A DNA stretch of 64,000 nucleotides from Pseudomonas sp. A34-9 (GTDB taxonomy: Bacteria; Pseudomonadota; Gammaproteobacteria; Pseudomonadales; Pseudomonadaceae): positions 5,048,501-5,112,500 of the forward strand of contig NZ_CP119967.1 in assembly GCF_029543085.1 (NCBI RefSeq), written 5' to 3'. The notes beneath the pieces were generated by a model, which saw only the letters and a list, made by a program, of their open reading frames with translations, did not search any database and was not told where the DNA came from. Positions 8,441-17,586 of the stretch are shown piece after piece (position 1 is the stretch's first letter; each line of letters begins with the position of its first letter). Both the position numbers and the translations under genes were made by a program.

Positions 8441-9974
8441 CGCAACGGTGGTTATCCGACCGCGCACGACCTGGGAAGCCATGGACCTCGGTGTGCTCAT
8501 GAGTCAGCAGCATCGGCGCTTGTTGATGACCAGTTGGGCGATCATCACCCTGCCGCTGTTCACGCTGCTGAGCCTGTTGCTGTGGGATTCGCCGTCGCTG
8601 GCGGTGTTTATCTTCTGGTGGCTGAAACCGGCGTATGAACGCCTGCCGCTGTACATCCTGTCCAAAACCCTGTTTGGCGAAACGCCAACGCTCGGGCAAG
8701 CCCTGCGCGAATGGCCACGTCTGCTCAAACCGCAACTGCTGGCCAGTCTCACCTGGCGGCGCCTGAGTCTGAGCCGCAGTTTCCTGCTACCCGTGGTGCA
8801 ACTCGAAGGGCTGGACGGCAACGCAAGACAACAACGCTTGCAGGTGCTGCTGCAGCGCAATGCCGGCGCGGCGCAATGGCTGACCATTATTGGCGTACAC
8901 CTGGAAACGGCGCTGTGGATCGGCCTGATGGTGGTGTTCTACCTGTTGTTGCCGCAGCAGATCGAAACCGATTGGGACTGGCAGTCGCTGATCCTTGCGG
9001 CGGATCACGACTGGCGCTGGCTCGAGCACCTGACCAATGCCTTTTATGCGCTGGTGCTGGTGGTGTGGGAACCGGTTTACGTGGCCTGCGGTTTCAGCCT
9101 CTATCTGAACCGGCGCACGCAACTGGAGGCGTGGGACATTGAACTGGTGTTCCGCCGCTTGCGCCAACGCCTCAACAGCAGCGTGCTCGGCGTCTTGCTG
9201 GCGGTGTGCCTGCTGCTGCCGAATGTGCCCCCGGTCTGGGCGGCCGAACCCGACAGCAGCCCGGATACCCCGCGTTTATTGAATCAGCCGCTGACCAGTC
9301 AGGCCTCACGCGAGAGCATCAAGGCACTGCTCGAACATCCGCCGTTCAAGAACAAGGAGTCCGTCACCCGTTACCGTTTTGGCGACGACCCGGCCGACCC
9401 GGCCAGATCCGCGCAACCGGGTGAAGCGCCGACCTGGCTGAAAACCTTGCTCGACTGGCTGAACGCACGCCACTTCAATGCCTTGGCCACCTTGATTGAA
9501 GTGTTGTTGTGGAGCGCATTGATTGCCGGACTTGGCTGGTTGATCTGGCGCTATCGCGATCTCCTGCAAGCCTTCGTCAGCCGCCGCCCGACGCTGCCCG
9601 CCCGGGCCAAGAGGCCGCTGCCGCAGCGAGTTTTCGGTCTGGATCTGAACCGCGACACCCTGCCCGCCGACATCGCCGCCCAAGCCGAACAGCTTTGGTC
9701 GAGGCAACCACGGGCGGCGCTGAGCTTGCTCTATCGTGGACTTCTCAGTCATTTGCTGCATGACTTCGATCTGCCACTGAAACCCGCCGACACGGAAAAT
9801 CAGGTCCTGCTGCGGATCGAACAATTGCAACATCCGGAACTCCTCGCCTTCAGCCGCAACCTGACCGCGCATTGGCAAAACATGGCTTACGGGCATCGCG
9901 TACCGGCGGCACATCTGCAACAACAGTTGTGCGATGGCTGGCGTGCCTTGTTCGGCCCCGGTGCCTCCCGTTGA
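8427..9974 (+). CDS. DUF4129 domain membrane protein
   Basis: 515 residues. ATG at 8427 overlaps the SpoIIM-like gene by 14 bp. The N terminus has about four to five TM helices (WAIITLPLFTLLSLLLW; LETALWIGLMVVFYLLL). A TM near residues 255-275 is followed by a long periplasmic segment starting at WAAEPDSSPDTP, then another TM and a cytoplasmic C-terminal DUF4129 region (AEQLWSRQPRAALSLLYRGL). DUF4129 proteins routinely accompany MoxR/DUF58 pairs. Enzymatic activity unknown. Confidence 0.82.
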   Translation: MRLSDATVVIRPRTTWEAMDLGVLMSQQHRRLLMTSWAIITLPLFTLLSLLLWDSPSLAVFIFWWLKPAYERLPLYILSKTLFGETPTLGQALREWPRLLKPQLLASLTWRRLSLSRSFLLPVVQLEGLDGNARQQRLQVLLQRNAGAAQWLTIIGVHLETALWIGLMVVFYLLLPQQIETDWDWQSLILAADHDWRWLEHLTNAFYALVLVVWEPVYVACGFSLYLNRRTQLEAWDIELVFRRLRQRLNSSVLGVLLAVCLLLPNVPPVWAAEPDSSPDTPRLLNQPLTSQASRESIKALLEHPPFKNKESVTRYRFGDDPADPARSAQPGEAPTWLKTLLDWLNARHFNALATLIEVLLWSALIAGLGWLIWRYRDLLQAFVSRRPTLPARAKRPLPQRVFGLDLNRDTLPADIAAQAEQLWSRQPRAALSLLYRGLLSHLLHDFDLPLKPADTENQVLLRIEQLQHPELLAFSRNLTAHWQNMAYGHRVPAAHLQQQLCDGWRALFGPGASR

Positions 9975-11134
9975 GCCGGCGCACACTGTGGTGGGTCGGC
10001 GCGTTGATCATCACGCTGGCGGGTGCGTTGAGCGTTTTTCTGTACCTCACTGCCAAGCCTTATCAGCAAGACATCGATCACGGGCCTTCACCGGCGGCGC
10101 AGGCCAATCCGTATCTGGCGGCGGAAATGTTTTTGCGTGAGCGCGGCCTCAATGTCAGCCATGCCGAAAATCTGGCTGTGCTGTCGGGTATCGATCCGCG
10201 CGGGCATACGTTGCTGCTGTTCGGCGAACGTTCGCGGATGACGCCGCGTCAGGTCGATCAGGTACTGAACTGGACGCGAGCCGGCGGGCGACTGGTGTTC
10301 GTCGCCGAGTCGATCTGGGATGAGCAGACCAGACAAAGCAACGACCTGCTGCTGGATCGGGTGCAACTGCATCAGTCCTTGAGCAAGGATCTCAAGGATC
10401 CGCCCGCTGACCTTGAGCAAGACCCTTACCCCAAGTTGACCAAACTGTATCTGGAGGACGAAGACGCACCGGCCTACGCCGGATTCGACACCGACTTTCA
10501 CCTCGACGACCCGAAAAACCTTGCGCAAGCCTGGGCCAACAGCGCCAGGGCCACGCACATGATGCAACTGCCCTACAGCCTCGGTTCGATCACCGTGGTC
10601 ACCGATGCCGAGCTGTGGAAAACCACGGCGATCAGCGACTACGACAACGCCTGGCTGCTCTGGTATCTGAGTGCAGATACCGATGTCACGCTGATCTACA
10701 ACACCGAACACGATGACCTGCTGACGCTGCTCTGGCGCTACTTCCCGCAAGCCATCGTCGCCCTGCTCGCGTTGATCGGCCTGTGGTTGTGGCAGGCCAG
10801 CGTCCGCCATGGCCCGCTTCAGGCACCGGCCCCGAGTGGGCGTCGACGGTTACAGGAGCACCTGCGTGCGAGTGCCGATTTCATACTGCGCCACAACGGT
10901 CAGCAGAGGCTGTTGCAGGCTCTGCAACAGGACGTTTTACGCCGCGCACGGCGCCGCCATCCCGGTTTCGATCAATTGAACGTTGCCGAACAATGGCTGG
11001 CGTTGTCGCGCCTGACCCGGCAACCCACCCGCGCCATCAGCCAGGCCCTGAGCCCGGTGCCGGACAAGCGCCTGTCGAGCGCTGAATTCAGCCGCCAGGT
11101 CGCCCACCTGCAAACCTTGAGGAACACGCTATGA
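9971..11134 (+). CDS. DUF4350 domain protein
   Basis: About 387 residues if TTG at 9971 is the start; it overlaps the previous stop as TTGA and begins LSRRTLWWVGALIITLAGAL, a typical N-terminal TM anchor. The DUF4350 signature NPYLAAEMFLRERGL follows, then an extracytoplasmic domain, a second TM (AIVALLALIGLWLWQASV) and a basic cytoplasmic tail. No good Shine-Dalgarno is seen, so translational coupling is assumed. It probably scaffolds the MoxR-DUF58 module at the membrane. Confidence 0.78.
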   Translation: MSRRTLWWVGALIITLAGALSVFLYLTAKPYQQDIDHGPSPAAQANPYLAAEMFLRERGLNVSHAENLAVLSGIDPRGHTLLLFGERSRMTPRQVDQVLNWTRAGGRLVFVAESIWDEQTRQSNDLLLDRVQLHQSLSKDLKDPPADLEQDPYPKLTKLYLEDEDAPAYAGFDTDFHLDDPKNLAQAWANSARATHMMQLPYSLGSITVVTDAELWKTTAISDYDNAWLLWYLSADTDVTLIYNTEHDDLLTLLWRYFPQAIVALLALIGLWLWQASVRHGPLQAPAPSGRRRLQEHLRASADFILRHNGQQRLLQALQQDVLRRARRRHPGFDQLNVAEQWLALSRLTRQPTRAISQALSPVPDKRLSSAEFSRQVAHLQTLRNTL

Positions 11135-12132
11135 CTGAACAGATCGAGCCCGGCAGCGCCAGCCACGCCGCCCAGCAACGCCAGCGTGCCAGTCAACTGG
11201 CGCAGGCGGTGCGCAGCGAATTGCACAAAGCCGTGATCGGTCAGAGCGCGGTGATCGACGACGTGCTCACCGCGCTGATTGCCGGCGGTCACGTGTTGCT
11301 CGAGGGCGTTCCCGGGCTGGGCAAAACGTTGCTGGTGCGCGCGCTGGCGCGCTGCTTCGGCGGCGAGTTCGCGCGTATTCAGTTCACCCCCGACCTGATG
11401 CCCAGCGACGTCACCGGCCACGCCGTGTATGACCTGCAGACCGAACAGTTCAAGCTGCGCAAAGGCCCGTTGTTCACCAACCTTTTGCTGGCCGACGAGA
11501 TCAACCGCGCCCCGGCAAAAACCCAGGCGGCGTTGCTTGAAGCGATGCAGGAACGTCAGGTCACGCTTGAGGGACGAGCCTTGCCGATCGCTCAGCCGTT
11601 CATGGTGCTGGCGACGCAGAACCCGATCGAACAGGAAGGCACTTATCCGCTGCCGGAAGCCGAACTCGACCGCTTCATGCTCAAGGTGCGCATGGATTAC
11701 CCGGATGCCGAGCAGGAGTTGAACATGGTGCGTCAGGTCAGCCGCTCGACCCGCGCCGACATGCTCGACGTGCAACCGCTGCGCACCGTGTTGCAAGCCA
11801 AGGACGTGCAGGCGTTGCAACGCATCGCCAGTGATTTGCCGCTCGACGATCAGGTGCTCGATTACGCCGTGCGTCTGGCGCGCAGCACCCGCACCTGGCC
11901 GGGGCTGACGCTGGGTGCAGGCCCCAGAGCCTCGATTGCGCTGGTGCGGTGTGCCCGTGCCCGGGCGTTGCTGCGCGGCGGCGAGTTCGTGATTCCCGAC
12001 GACATCAAGGGTTGCGCGCTGGCGGTGCTGCGCCACCGGGTGCGCATTGCCCCGGAGCTGGACATCGAAGGGTTACAAGTCGATCAGGTGCTCCAGCAAT
12101 TGCTCGACCAGATTCCGGCGCCACGCTTGTGA
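11131..12132 (+). CDS. MoxR family AAA+ ATPase
   Basis: 333 residues. Walker A GVPGLGKT, Walker B LLLADEINRAPAKTQAALLEAM and the sensor region ATQNPIEQEGTYPLPEAELDRF are intact, followed by the C-terminal lid. MoxR ATPases are chaperones that remodel protein complexes with von Willebrand-type partners, here most likely the DUF58 protein encoded next. The start overlaps the DUF4350 stop (ATGA). Confidence 0.93.
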   Translation: MTEQIEPGSASHAAQQRQRASQLAQAVRSELHKAVIGQSAVIDDVLTALIAGGHVLLEGVPGLGKTLLVRALARCFGGEFARIQFTPDLMPSDVTGHAVYDLQTEQFKLRKGPLFTNLLLADEINRAPAKTQAALLEAMQERQVTLEGRALPIAQPFMVLATQNPIEQEGTYPLPEAELDRFMLKVRMDYPDAEQELNMVRQVSRSTRADMLDVQPLRTVLQAKDVQALQRIASDLPLDDQVLDYAVRLARSTRTWPGLTLGAGPRASIALVRCARARALLRGGEFVIPDDIKGCALAVLRHRVRIAPELDIEGLQVDQVLQQLLDQIPAPRL

Positions 12133-12148
12133 GATTTGTAATGAGGCC

Positions 12149-12184
12149 AAAAGATCGCAGCCTTCGGCAGCGCCTACAGGGGAT
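12149..12184. repeat. REP palindrome, type GATCGCAGCCTTCGGCAG
   Basis: A single REP unit (AGATCGCAGCCTTCGGCAGC then CCTACAGGGG) sits in the 61-bp gap between the moxR-like and DUF58 genes. It is the only intergenic space in an otherwise overlapping operon. Confidence 0.75.
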
Positions 12185-12193
12185 TGCGTCGCC

Positions 12194-13525
12194 ATGAAAC
12201 CTTCGCGTCTGCTGCTGATCTGGCTGGTTATGCTGCTGGCCATCGGCATCGTGCTGGGCACTTTGCAGGCATTGCAGATCGACATCCCGGCCAGTCTGCT
12301 GTCGATCAACTGGGGTTTGTTGCTGGCCCTGTTGGCACTGGCGACGCTCGATGCGCTGCGTCTCAGGCGACTGCCTGCCGTGCGGGTCAAACGACAGATG
12401 CCCGGCAGTCTCGCGCTTGGGCGCTGGGGCGATGTGCAGCTCAAGGTTGCACACGACTTTGCCGCACCGCTGCACATTCGGATTTTTGACTACGTCCCCG
12501 ATGGCCTGAGCTTCGAAAACCTGCCGCTGGACGTCGAATTGCAGCCCGGCCAGAACAGCCAGATCAGCTACCGCGTGCGCCCGCTCAAACGCGGCCATTT
12601 CAGTTTCGCTCATTGCGAAGTGAACCTGCCGAGCCCGCTGGGATTATGGTCAGGTAAACGCGTGCTCGAGGTGATCGACAGCACCCGCGTCTACCCGGAT
12701 TTCGCCCGCCTCTATGGCGGTGAACTGTTGGCCGTGGACAACTGGCTCAGCCAGCTAGGCGTGCGCCAGCGGCAACGACGTGGCCAGGGTCTGGAGTTTC
12801 ATCAGTTAAGAGAATTCCGCGAAGGCGACAGCCTGCGCCAGATCGACTGGAAAGCCACCGCCCGCCAACGCACGCCGATTGCCCGCGAGTATCAGGACGA
12901 GCGCGATCAGCAGATCATCTTCCTGCTCGATGGCGGCCGACGCATGCGCAGTCAGGACGATGAGCTGTCGCATTTCGACCACGCGCTCAATGCCTGTCTG
13001 TTGCTCAGTTACGTGGCACTGCGCCAGGGCGATGCTGTTGGCCTGAGTACGTTTGCCAGTGATCAACCGCGCTACCTCGCGCCGGTCAAGGGCAGCGGCC
13101 AACTGAACGTGCTGCTCAACGCGGTGTACGACCTCGACAGCAGCCAGCGCCCCGCCGATTACCAGGCGGCCATCAACCAGTTACTGGCCCGACAAAAACG
13201 CCGGGCGCTGGTGGTGTTGGTGACCAATCTTCGCGACGAAGACGATGACCAATTGCTGGGGGCCGTCAAACGTCTGAGCCAGCAGCACCGCGTGCTGCTG
13301 GCGAGCCTGCGCGAAACAACCCTGGACACGTTGCGCCATGTGCCAGTGCAGACTTTGCCGGAGGCGCTGGCCTACTGCGGGACAGTGAGTTACCTGAATG
13401 AACGGGCCGAACTCCATGAGCGTTTGCACGCCCATGGCGTGCCGGTGGTGGATGTTCGGCCCGCCGAACTGGGGGCCGAACTGGTGACGCAGTATCTGAG
13501 CTGGAAAAGAAGCGGCGTGCTGTAA
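12194..13525 (+). CDS. DUF58 domain protein
   Basis: 443 residues. Two N-terminal TM helices (LLLIWLVMLLAIGIVLGTL; LLLALLALATLDAL) are followed by a beta-rich region and the DUF58 core with EFREGDSLRQIDWKATAR, then a vWA-like fold (IIFLLDGGRRM) that retains a partial MIDAS-type aspartate. DUF58 proteins are the usual substrate or partner of MoxR ATPases. ATG at 12194 starts just before the first TM. The gene ends 8 bp from the convergent Ig-repeat gene. Confidence 0.88.
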   Translation: MKPSRLLLIWLVMLLAIGIVLGTLQALQIDIPASLLSINWGLLLALLALATLDALRLRRLPAVRVKRQMPGSLALGRWGDVQLKVAHDFAAPLHIRIFDYVPDGLSFENLPLDVELQPGQNSQISYRVRPLKRGHFSFAHCEVNLPSPLGLWSGKRVLEVIDSTRVYPDFARLYGGELLAVDNWLSQLGVRQRQRRGQGLEFHQLREFREGDSLRQIDWKATARQRTPIAREYQDERDQQIIFLLDGGRRMRSQDDELSHFDHALNACLLLSYVALRQGDAVGLSTFASDQPRYLAPVKGSGQLNVLLNAVYDLDSSQRPADYQAAINQLLARQKRRALVVLVTNLRDEDDDQLLGAVKRLSQQHRVLLASLRETTLDTLRHVPVQTLPEALAYCGTVSYLNERAELHERLHAHGVPVVDVRPAELGAELVTQYLSWKRSGVL

Positions 13526-13533
13526 GGTTTCGC

Positions 13534-16500
13534 TCAGCGCTCTACCGAGACGTATACCGCGCCACTGTCCGAGGAGCCATCAGAGTTCTCGACCTTGACG
13601 GTAAGGGAAATGACATCCGACAAATCCATGGCTTTCCAATAGGTAGAGTATTGCCCCTTGTAATCGGTACTGGTAACCACAAATGGACCTCCATGAATGG
13701 AAACCAGAATGCTCCTGTTTGCCATTGGCTCACGGGAGTCCCTGCCCACGATCTGTGCAGTCATCGTGACAATCGAGTCCAACGGAACCGGATTCACCGA
13801 CGCAACCACCGACTCGACCGCCGCGTGACGTGACTCGACCACCGAGAACGCCAACGACTGCACATCCCATCCGGCCAATCCGCCTTTCACCGAGGCCAGC
13901 AACAATGCCTGGCCCGATGCTTCGAGCGTAAAACGAGCCGTGGCCTTGCCATCGGTACCCGTGGAGGTTGGCGCCAAGCGTTTGTTGCCGTATTCCCACA
14001 TCACCTCGACACCCGCCAAAGGCTCACCGGTGATGGCAGAAACCACCCAGGCGTCTGCACTCACCTCTTGCCCGGGATCGCCAACTGGATGCTCGCTGAC
14101 CAATGCTTTGATCCGGCGCGGCTCATTCACAACAAACGGCAACGACAGCGACTCCGAATGCAACTCATCCCCCACCGTCGCAGTCAGCACGAATGCACCG
14201 GGGATAGTCGGCAGAAAATCGAGCGTCGCCACCCCGTAAAAATTGCTCACCGATGTCTTCACGCCAACATCGGCACTGCGCCAGGTCACCGTCACGCCGA
14301 CCATCGGTTTACCGGTGATCGTCGAGACCACGGTGATCTGCTCCGATAGCGTGTCGCCCCAGAGCAGGGTCTGGTGAAGACGCTGACGATCAGCGATTTT
14401 CACCACTTGCGTACCTTGCCCCACCGACATTGCGCGTACTGGCGACAACCTCGCCAGCCGTGGCGAGGCAAAACAGAAGCCGAAGTTGCCGTCCTGCAGA
14501 TCGCCGACCGCAAAATCATAGCTCAGCCCCTCCACGCTGAAATGTCTGGCCAGCCCAAGTGCTGGCGGGTCGAAACGAATGCCCAATTCCCCTGGCCCGG
14601 TACCGGTCATCCCCAGCAGCAGGTCGTGACCGATCAACGCACTGTCGGCCTCGGCAGACACTTTAAATCTGTGTTGCCCCTTGCGACGCGGGAAGCCGGC
14701 GCTCTCTTCTATCGCTCGCCCGTCCAGAAGGGTCGTCAGACCGTCCCACGGATCGCTCGCCAATGCCTTGACCAACATAGAACGTAACTCTTCAAAGCCG
14801 TCATACGCACTGATGACCCGAGCCTCTACCGTTTTCTCACCCCCCGTGGCGGGCACGTAGGGAAAACCGCTCCAGCCATCGCCAGCGGTGTTCGCTACCT
14901 CAGTGATGTCATCGACTGTCCATTTCACCGGCACCTGACCCACCGCCTGACCGGTGAATTGCGAGACCACCTGCAACCACATCCACGCCGGATCCTGTCC
15001 GACGACCGGATCTACCGCCGACTCGCGCGACGTTTTGATCCTGACTTTGTTGTGTGCCAGCGAAACCGCGTTTTCATCGGTTGAACCATAAAACGAACGA
15101 ACATAAAGCTGAAAATGTCCAGGTTCAGTACTGCGGGAACAATCCAGGGTCCAGGTCGCACCATCGTCACCCAGCCGCTGCACGGTATTCTCAGAGGGAT
15201 CGAGCGTGATACCCAGCTTCCCCGGTTGATCGCCATTCCAGTGCAGAATCACGCTATCGCCCACCAGAGGACTGAGTGCATGAGGTCTTAATATGTAGCG
15301 ATGTATGGCCCCCAGACACGGATAGAGTGCCTGCCCCCGCGAGCTCGGCAACTGATCCAGCACCACGGAGACTTCATCGTTGAAATCACGGCTTAGCAGA
15401 CGCCCGAACAACTCCCGGTCCTCGAGCCCTGCGGTGGTCAGCCGAAGCTCGAACATGCTACTGGTGCTTTGCGCGAGGTCAGACGCCAGCGTCCAGCTCA
15501 GGATCTGGCCCTCGCGCAGAACCTTGGGAACGCCCAGATCGCCCGGCACCAGCCCGATGCCAGGATCGGCCTTGCGCCATTCAAGCGTGATACTTTTGCC
15601 AATCAATGTGCTGCCGGGCAACGCCTCGACCCGCAACGTGTGCGACTCACCCCGAAAACACACAATGCCCGACTGATGGACTGGCATGTTGTCAGCCAGC
15701 GTGATCGTGACCTGATCCTTCCAGGTACTCCTTGCTATCGCCTTCACCGCGAATTCGCGCTCGATTGCCACCGCACCTTCGTGTGCCCTGACACGGGCGG
15801 TGACGGTCTGATCTCCAACATGGGTTGGCGGGTAAAGCAGACTTGCCCAGCCACCGGCCCCGGTACGGGACGAAAACTGACCATCAAGGGTTTGCCATTC
15901 GACCAGCGCGTCGATGACCCCATCACCTTCGCCACGGCTGGTGTCATGCACCACTTGCAGACGCAACAACACCTCTTCCTTGTCCTCCACCACCGGAGAC
16001 TTGTTGGCTTCACGCACGTCGGCAATCCTGACCCGGTTACGCGCCAGTGACATCGGTTTGACCGGCGACGGCAACAACAGCTTCGAGCAGACCAGTGACA
16101 GTTCGAAGCGACCGTCGAGCCGATCTTCGCTGGTCAGCGTCCAGGCAACATCGCCGCCCGCGTACGGCAGCGGTTCTTCGAGCGACGGATCGACCGTCAC
16201 CCCGAGCTGTTCATGGCCGAGACCGCGCCAGTGCAGCGCCAGGTCCGTGCCGCGCAAGGGACTGTCGGCGGGCAAACGCGCGATGACGGGATGGTCGCTG
16301 CCCCGATTGGGATACCCCGTCGCCTCCCACGCGGTTTCTTGTGTCTCGGTGACGGCTCGCAACGCCTTCCACGGATCCGTGGCCAATACCTTCACGGCAA
16401 ATTCGCGAGTCACCACGCCGCTGGCGTAATAAGGGCTGTCGACCGAAGCCGTGATGACCACATCACCCGCGGCACTCGGTGCGAAATCAAAGTAAACCCA

Positions 16501-17586
16501 GCCTTGCTCGTCCGTGACGCCGGCGCCAAGCACACCTTGCCCGGGAGTTGTCCAGTTCACCGTGCGGCCATCCAGCGCCTGCCCGGTATAAAACGAAATG
16601 ACTTGCACACCCAGACGGACACCTTGCTCATATTCGAGCACCGGGTAATACGCTGCTTCCTGCGCCTCGCGAAGATCCAGACGATGGTGCCCCAGCGACA
16701 CGTCAATCGAATAAGGTTCGGCGTGGTACTGGTTGATCATGTTGATCGAGAAATCGTAACTTTTCTCTTCACCGATCACGGGGCAGTCGAGCAGCCATGA
16801 CGAGGTCAGCGCTTGAACGCCCCCCCAGTCAGGCTCTGCCTTGACCGCTTCCAGCGGGTTGCCGGGGCTGGTCAAGGCGATTCCGGTACCCAGCCAGGCA
16901 TTGCCCGCCTCCGGTACAAAAGACAACTGGTGCGCACTGTCCAAAGGGCGATTGCCCGGGGCTGCGCCAAATGAAGCCCCCAGGCACAGATACAACGTTT
17001 GGCCTGGCGACAGAACCTCTTCATCCAGACACACATTCTGCAGCTTCAATGGCTCCAGTTTCAGTTGCAGGTTGATGCGGGTGATACAGATAACCGAGCG
17101 TTTGTCCGAAGGGTCGCTCGCAGGACCGCTGACCTGGAAGCTCAGCGTCTCACCGCTGCCGAACGCCAGTTGATCCAGTGATTCTTGATAGGCAATCGGT
17201 TTGAGTTCGAGCGGCTGGCCCGCCGCCAAACGGGCTTGATCCTGTTCCAGGTGGCGTGAAGCTGCGTACTTGAGTTCAATGCTCATTAACACATCGCTGC
17301 CCTTGACGATGCGCAACCAGCCCGGCTCCCCCGTCCATGAACCTCCCGGACGCAACTCGCAAAGAAACGTCAGTTCGTAACTGGCATTGGCTGCGGGCGT
17401 CAGGGGCATTACAACAGCCTGTGTGGCTGAGCCGCCAACCCCGAGTTCCATATAATTGGTGAAGACGTTTTCGTAGTATTCCGCCCCTAAACCCACCGCG
17501 CCCTTGTGGGTCCACGCCGACAGCCCCTCATTGAAGTCACCATTGCGCACCAGACTTTGCATCGCGTGGATAACCGGCTCATTCAT
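13534..17586 (-). CDS. Giant Ig-like repeat protein with N-terminal jelly-roll (CBM-like) domain
   Basis: 1350 residues, no signal peptide or TM. The N terminus (SLVRNGDFNEGLSAWTHKGA) has the look of a CBM4/9-type carbohydrate-binding jelly roll over about 190 residues. After it two module types alternate: a Big_1-like Ig unit (VISFYTGQALDGRTVNWTT; VVSQFTGQAVGQVPVKWTV; VVSTITGKPMVGVTVTWRS) and a second beta unit around SLARNRVRI / SLAHNKVRI and LGITLDP. About four pairs plus terminal Ig units. Its ATG overlaps the TcA C-terminal gene stop by 8 bp with AAGGAG upstream, so it is the last gene of the TcA operon. It may decorate or target the toxin particle. No named family was recognised with certainty. 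Confidence 0.7.
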   Translation of the reverse strand: MNEPVIHAMQSLVRNGDFNEGLSAWTHKGAVGLGAEYYENVFTNYMELGVGGSATQAVVMPLTPAANASYELTFLCELRPGGSWTGEPGWLRIVKGSDVLMSIELKYAASRHLEQDQARLAAGQPLELKPIAYQESLDQLAFGSGETLSFQVSGPASDPSDKRSVICITRINLQLKLEPLKLQNVCLDEEVLSPGQTLYLCLGASFGAAPGNRPLDSAHQLSFVPEAGNAWLGTGIALTSPGNPLEAVKAEPDWGGVQALTSSWLLDCPVIGEEKSYDFSINMINQYHAEPYSIDVSLGHHRLDLREAQEAAYYPVLEYEQGVRLGVQVISFYTGQALDGRTVNWTTPGQGVLGAGVTDEQGWVYFDFAPSAAGDVVITASVDSPYYASGVVTREFAVKVLATDPWKALRAVTETQETAWEATGYPNRGSDHPVIARLPADSPLRGTDLALHWRGLGHEQLGVTVDPSLEEPLPYAGGDVAWTLTSEDRLDGRFELSLVCSKLLLPSPVKPMSLARNRVRIADVREANKSPVVEDKEEVLLRLQVVHDTSRGEGDGVIDALVEWQTLDGQFSSRTGAGGWASLLYPPTHVGDQTVTARVRAHEGAVAIEREFAVKAIARSTWKDQVTITLADNMPVHQSGIVCFRGESHTLRVEALPGSTLIGKSITLEWRKADPGIGLVPGDLGVPKVLREGQILSWTLASDLAQSTSSMFELRLTTAGLEDRELFGRLLSRDFNDEVSVVLDQLPSSRGQALYPCLGAIHRYILRPHALSPLVGDSVILHWNGDQPGKLGITLDPSENTVQRLGDDGATWTLDCSRSTEPGHFQLYVRSFYGSTDENAVSLAHNKVRIKTSRESAVDPVVGQDPAWMWLQVVSQFTGQAVGQVPVKWTVDDITEVANTAGDGWSGFPYVPATGGEKTVEARVISAYDGFEELRSMLVKALASDPWDGLTTLLDGRAIEESAGFPRRKGQHRFKVSAEADSALIGHDLLLGMTGTGPGELGIRFDPPALGLARHFSVEGLSYDFAVGDLQDGNFGFCFASPRLARLSPVRAMSVGQGTQVVKIADRQRLHQTLLWGDTLSEQITVVSTITGKPMVGVTVTWRSADVGVKTSVSNFYGVATLDFLPTIPGAFVLTATVGDELHSESLSLPFVVNEPRRIKALVSEHPVGDPGQEVSADAWVVSAITGEPLAGVEVMWEYGNKRLAPTSTGTDGKATARFTLEASGQALLLASVKGGLAGWDVQSLAFSVVESRHAAVESVVASVNPVPLDSIVTMTAQIVGRDSREPMANRSILVSIHGGPFVVTSTDYKGQYSTYWKAMDLSDVISLTVKVENSDGSSDSGAVYVSVER

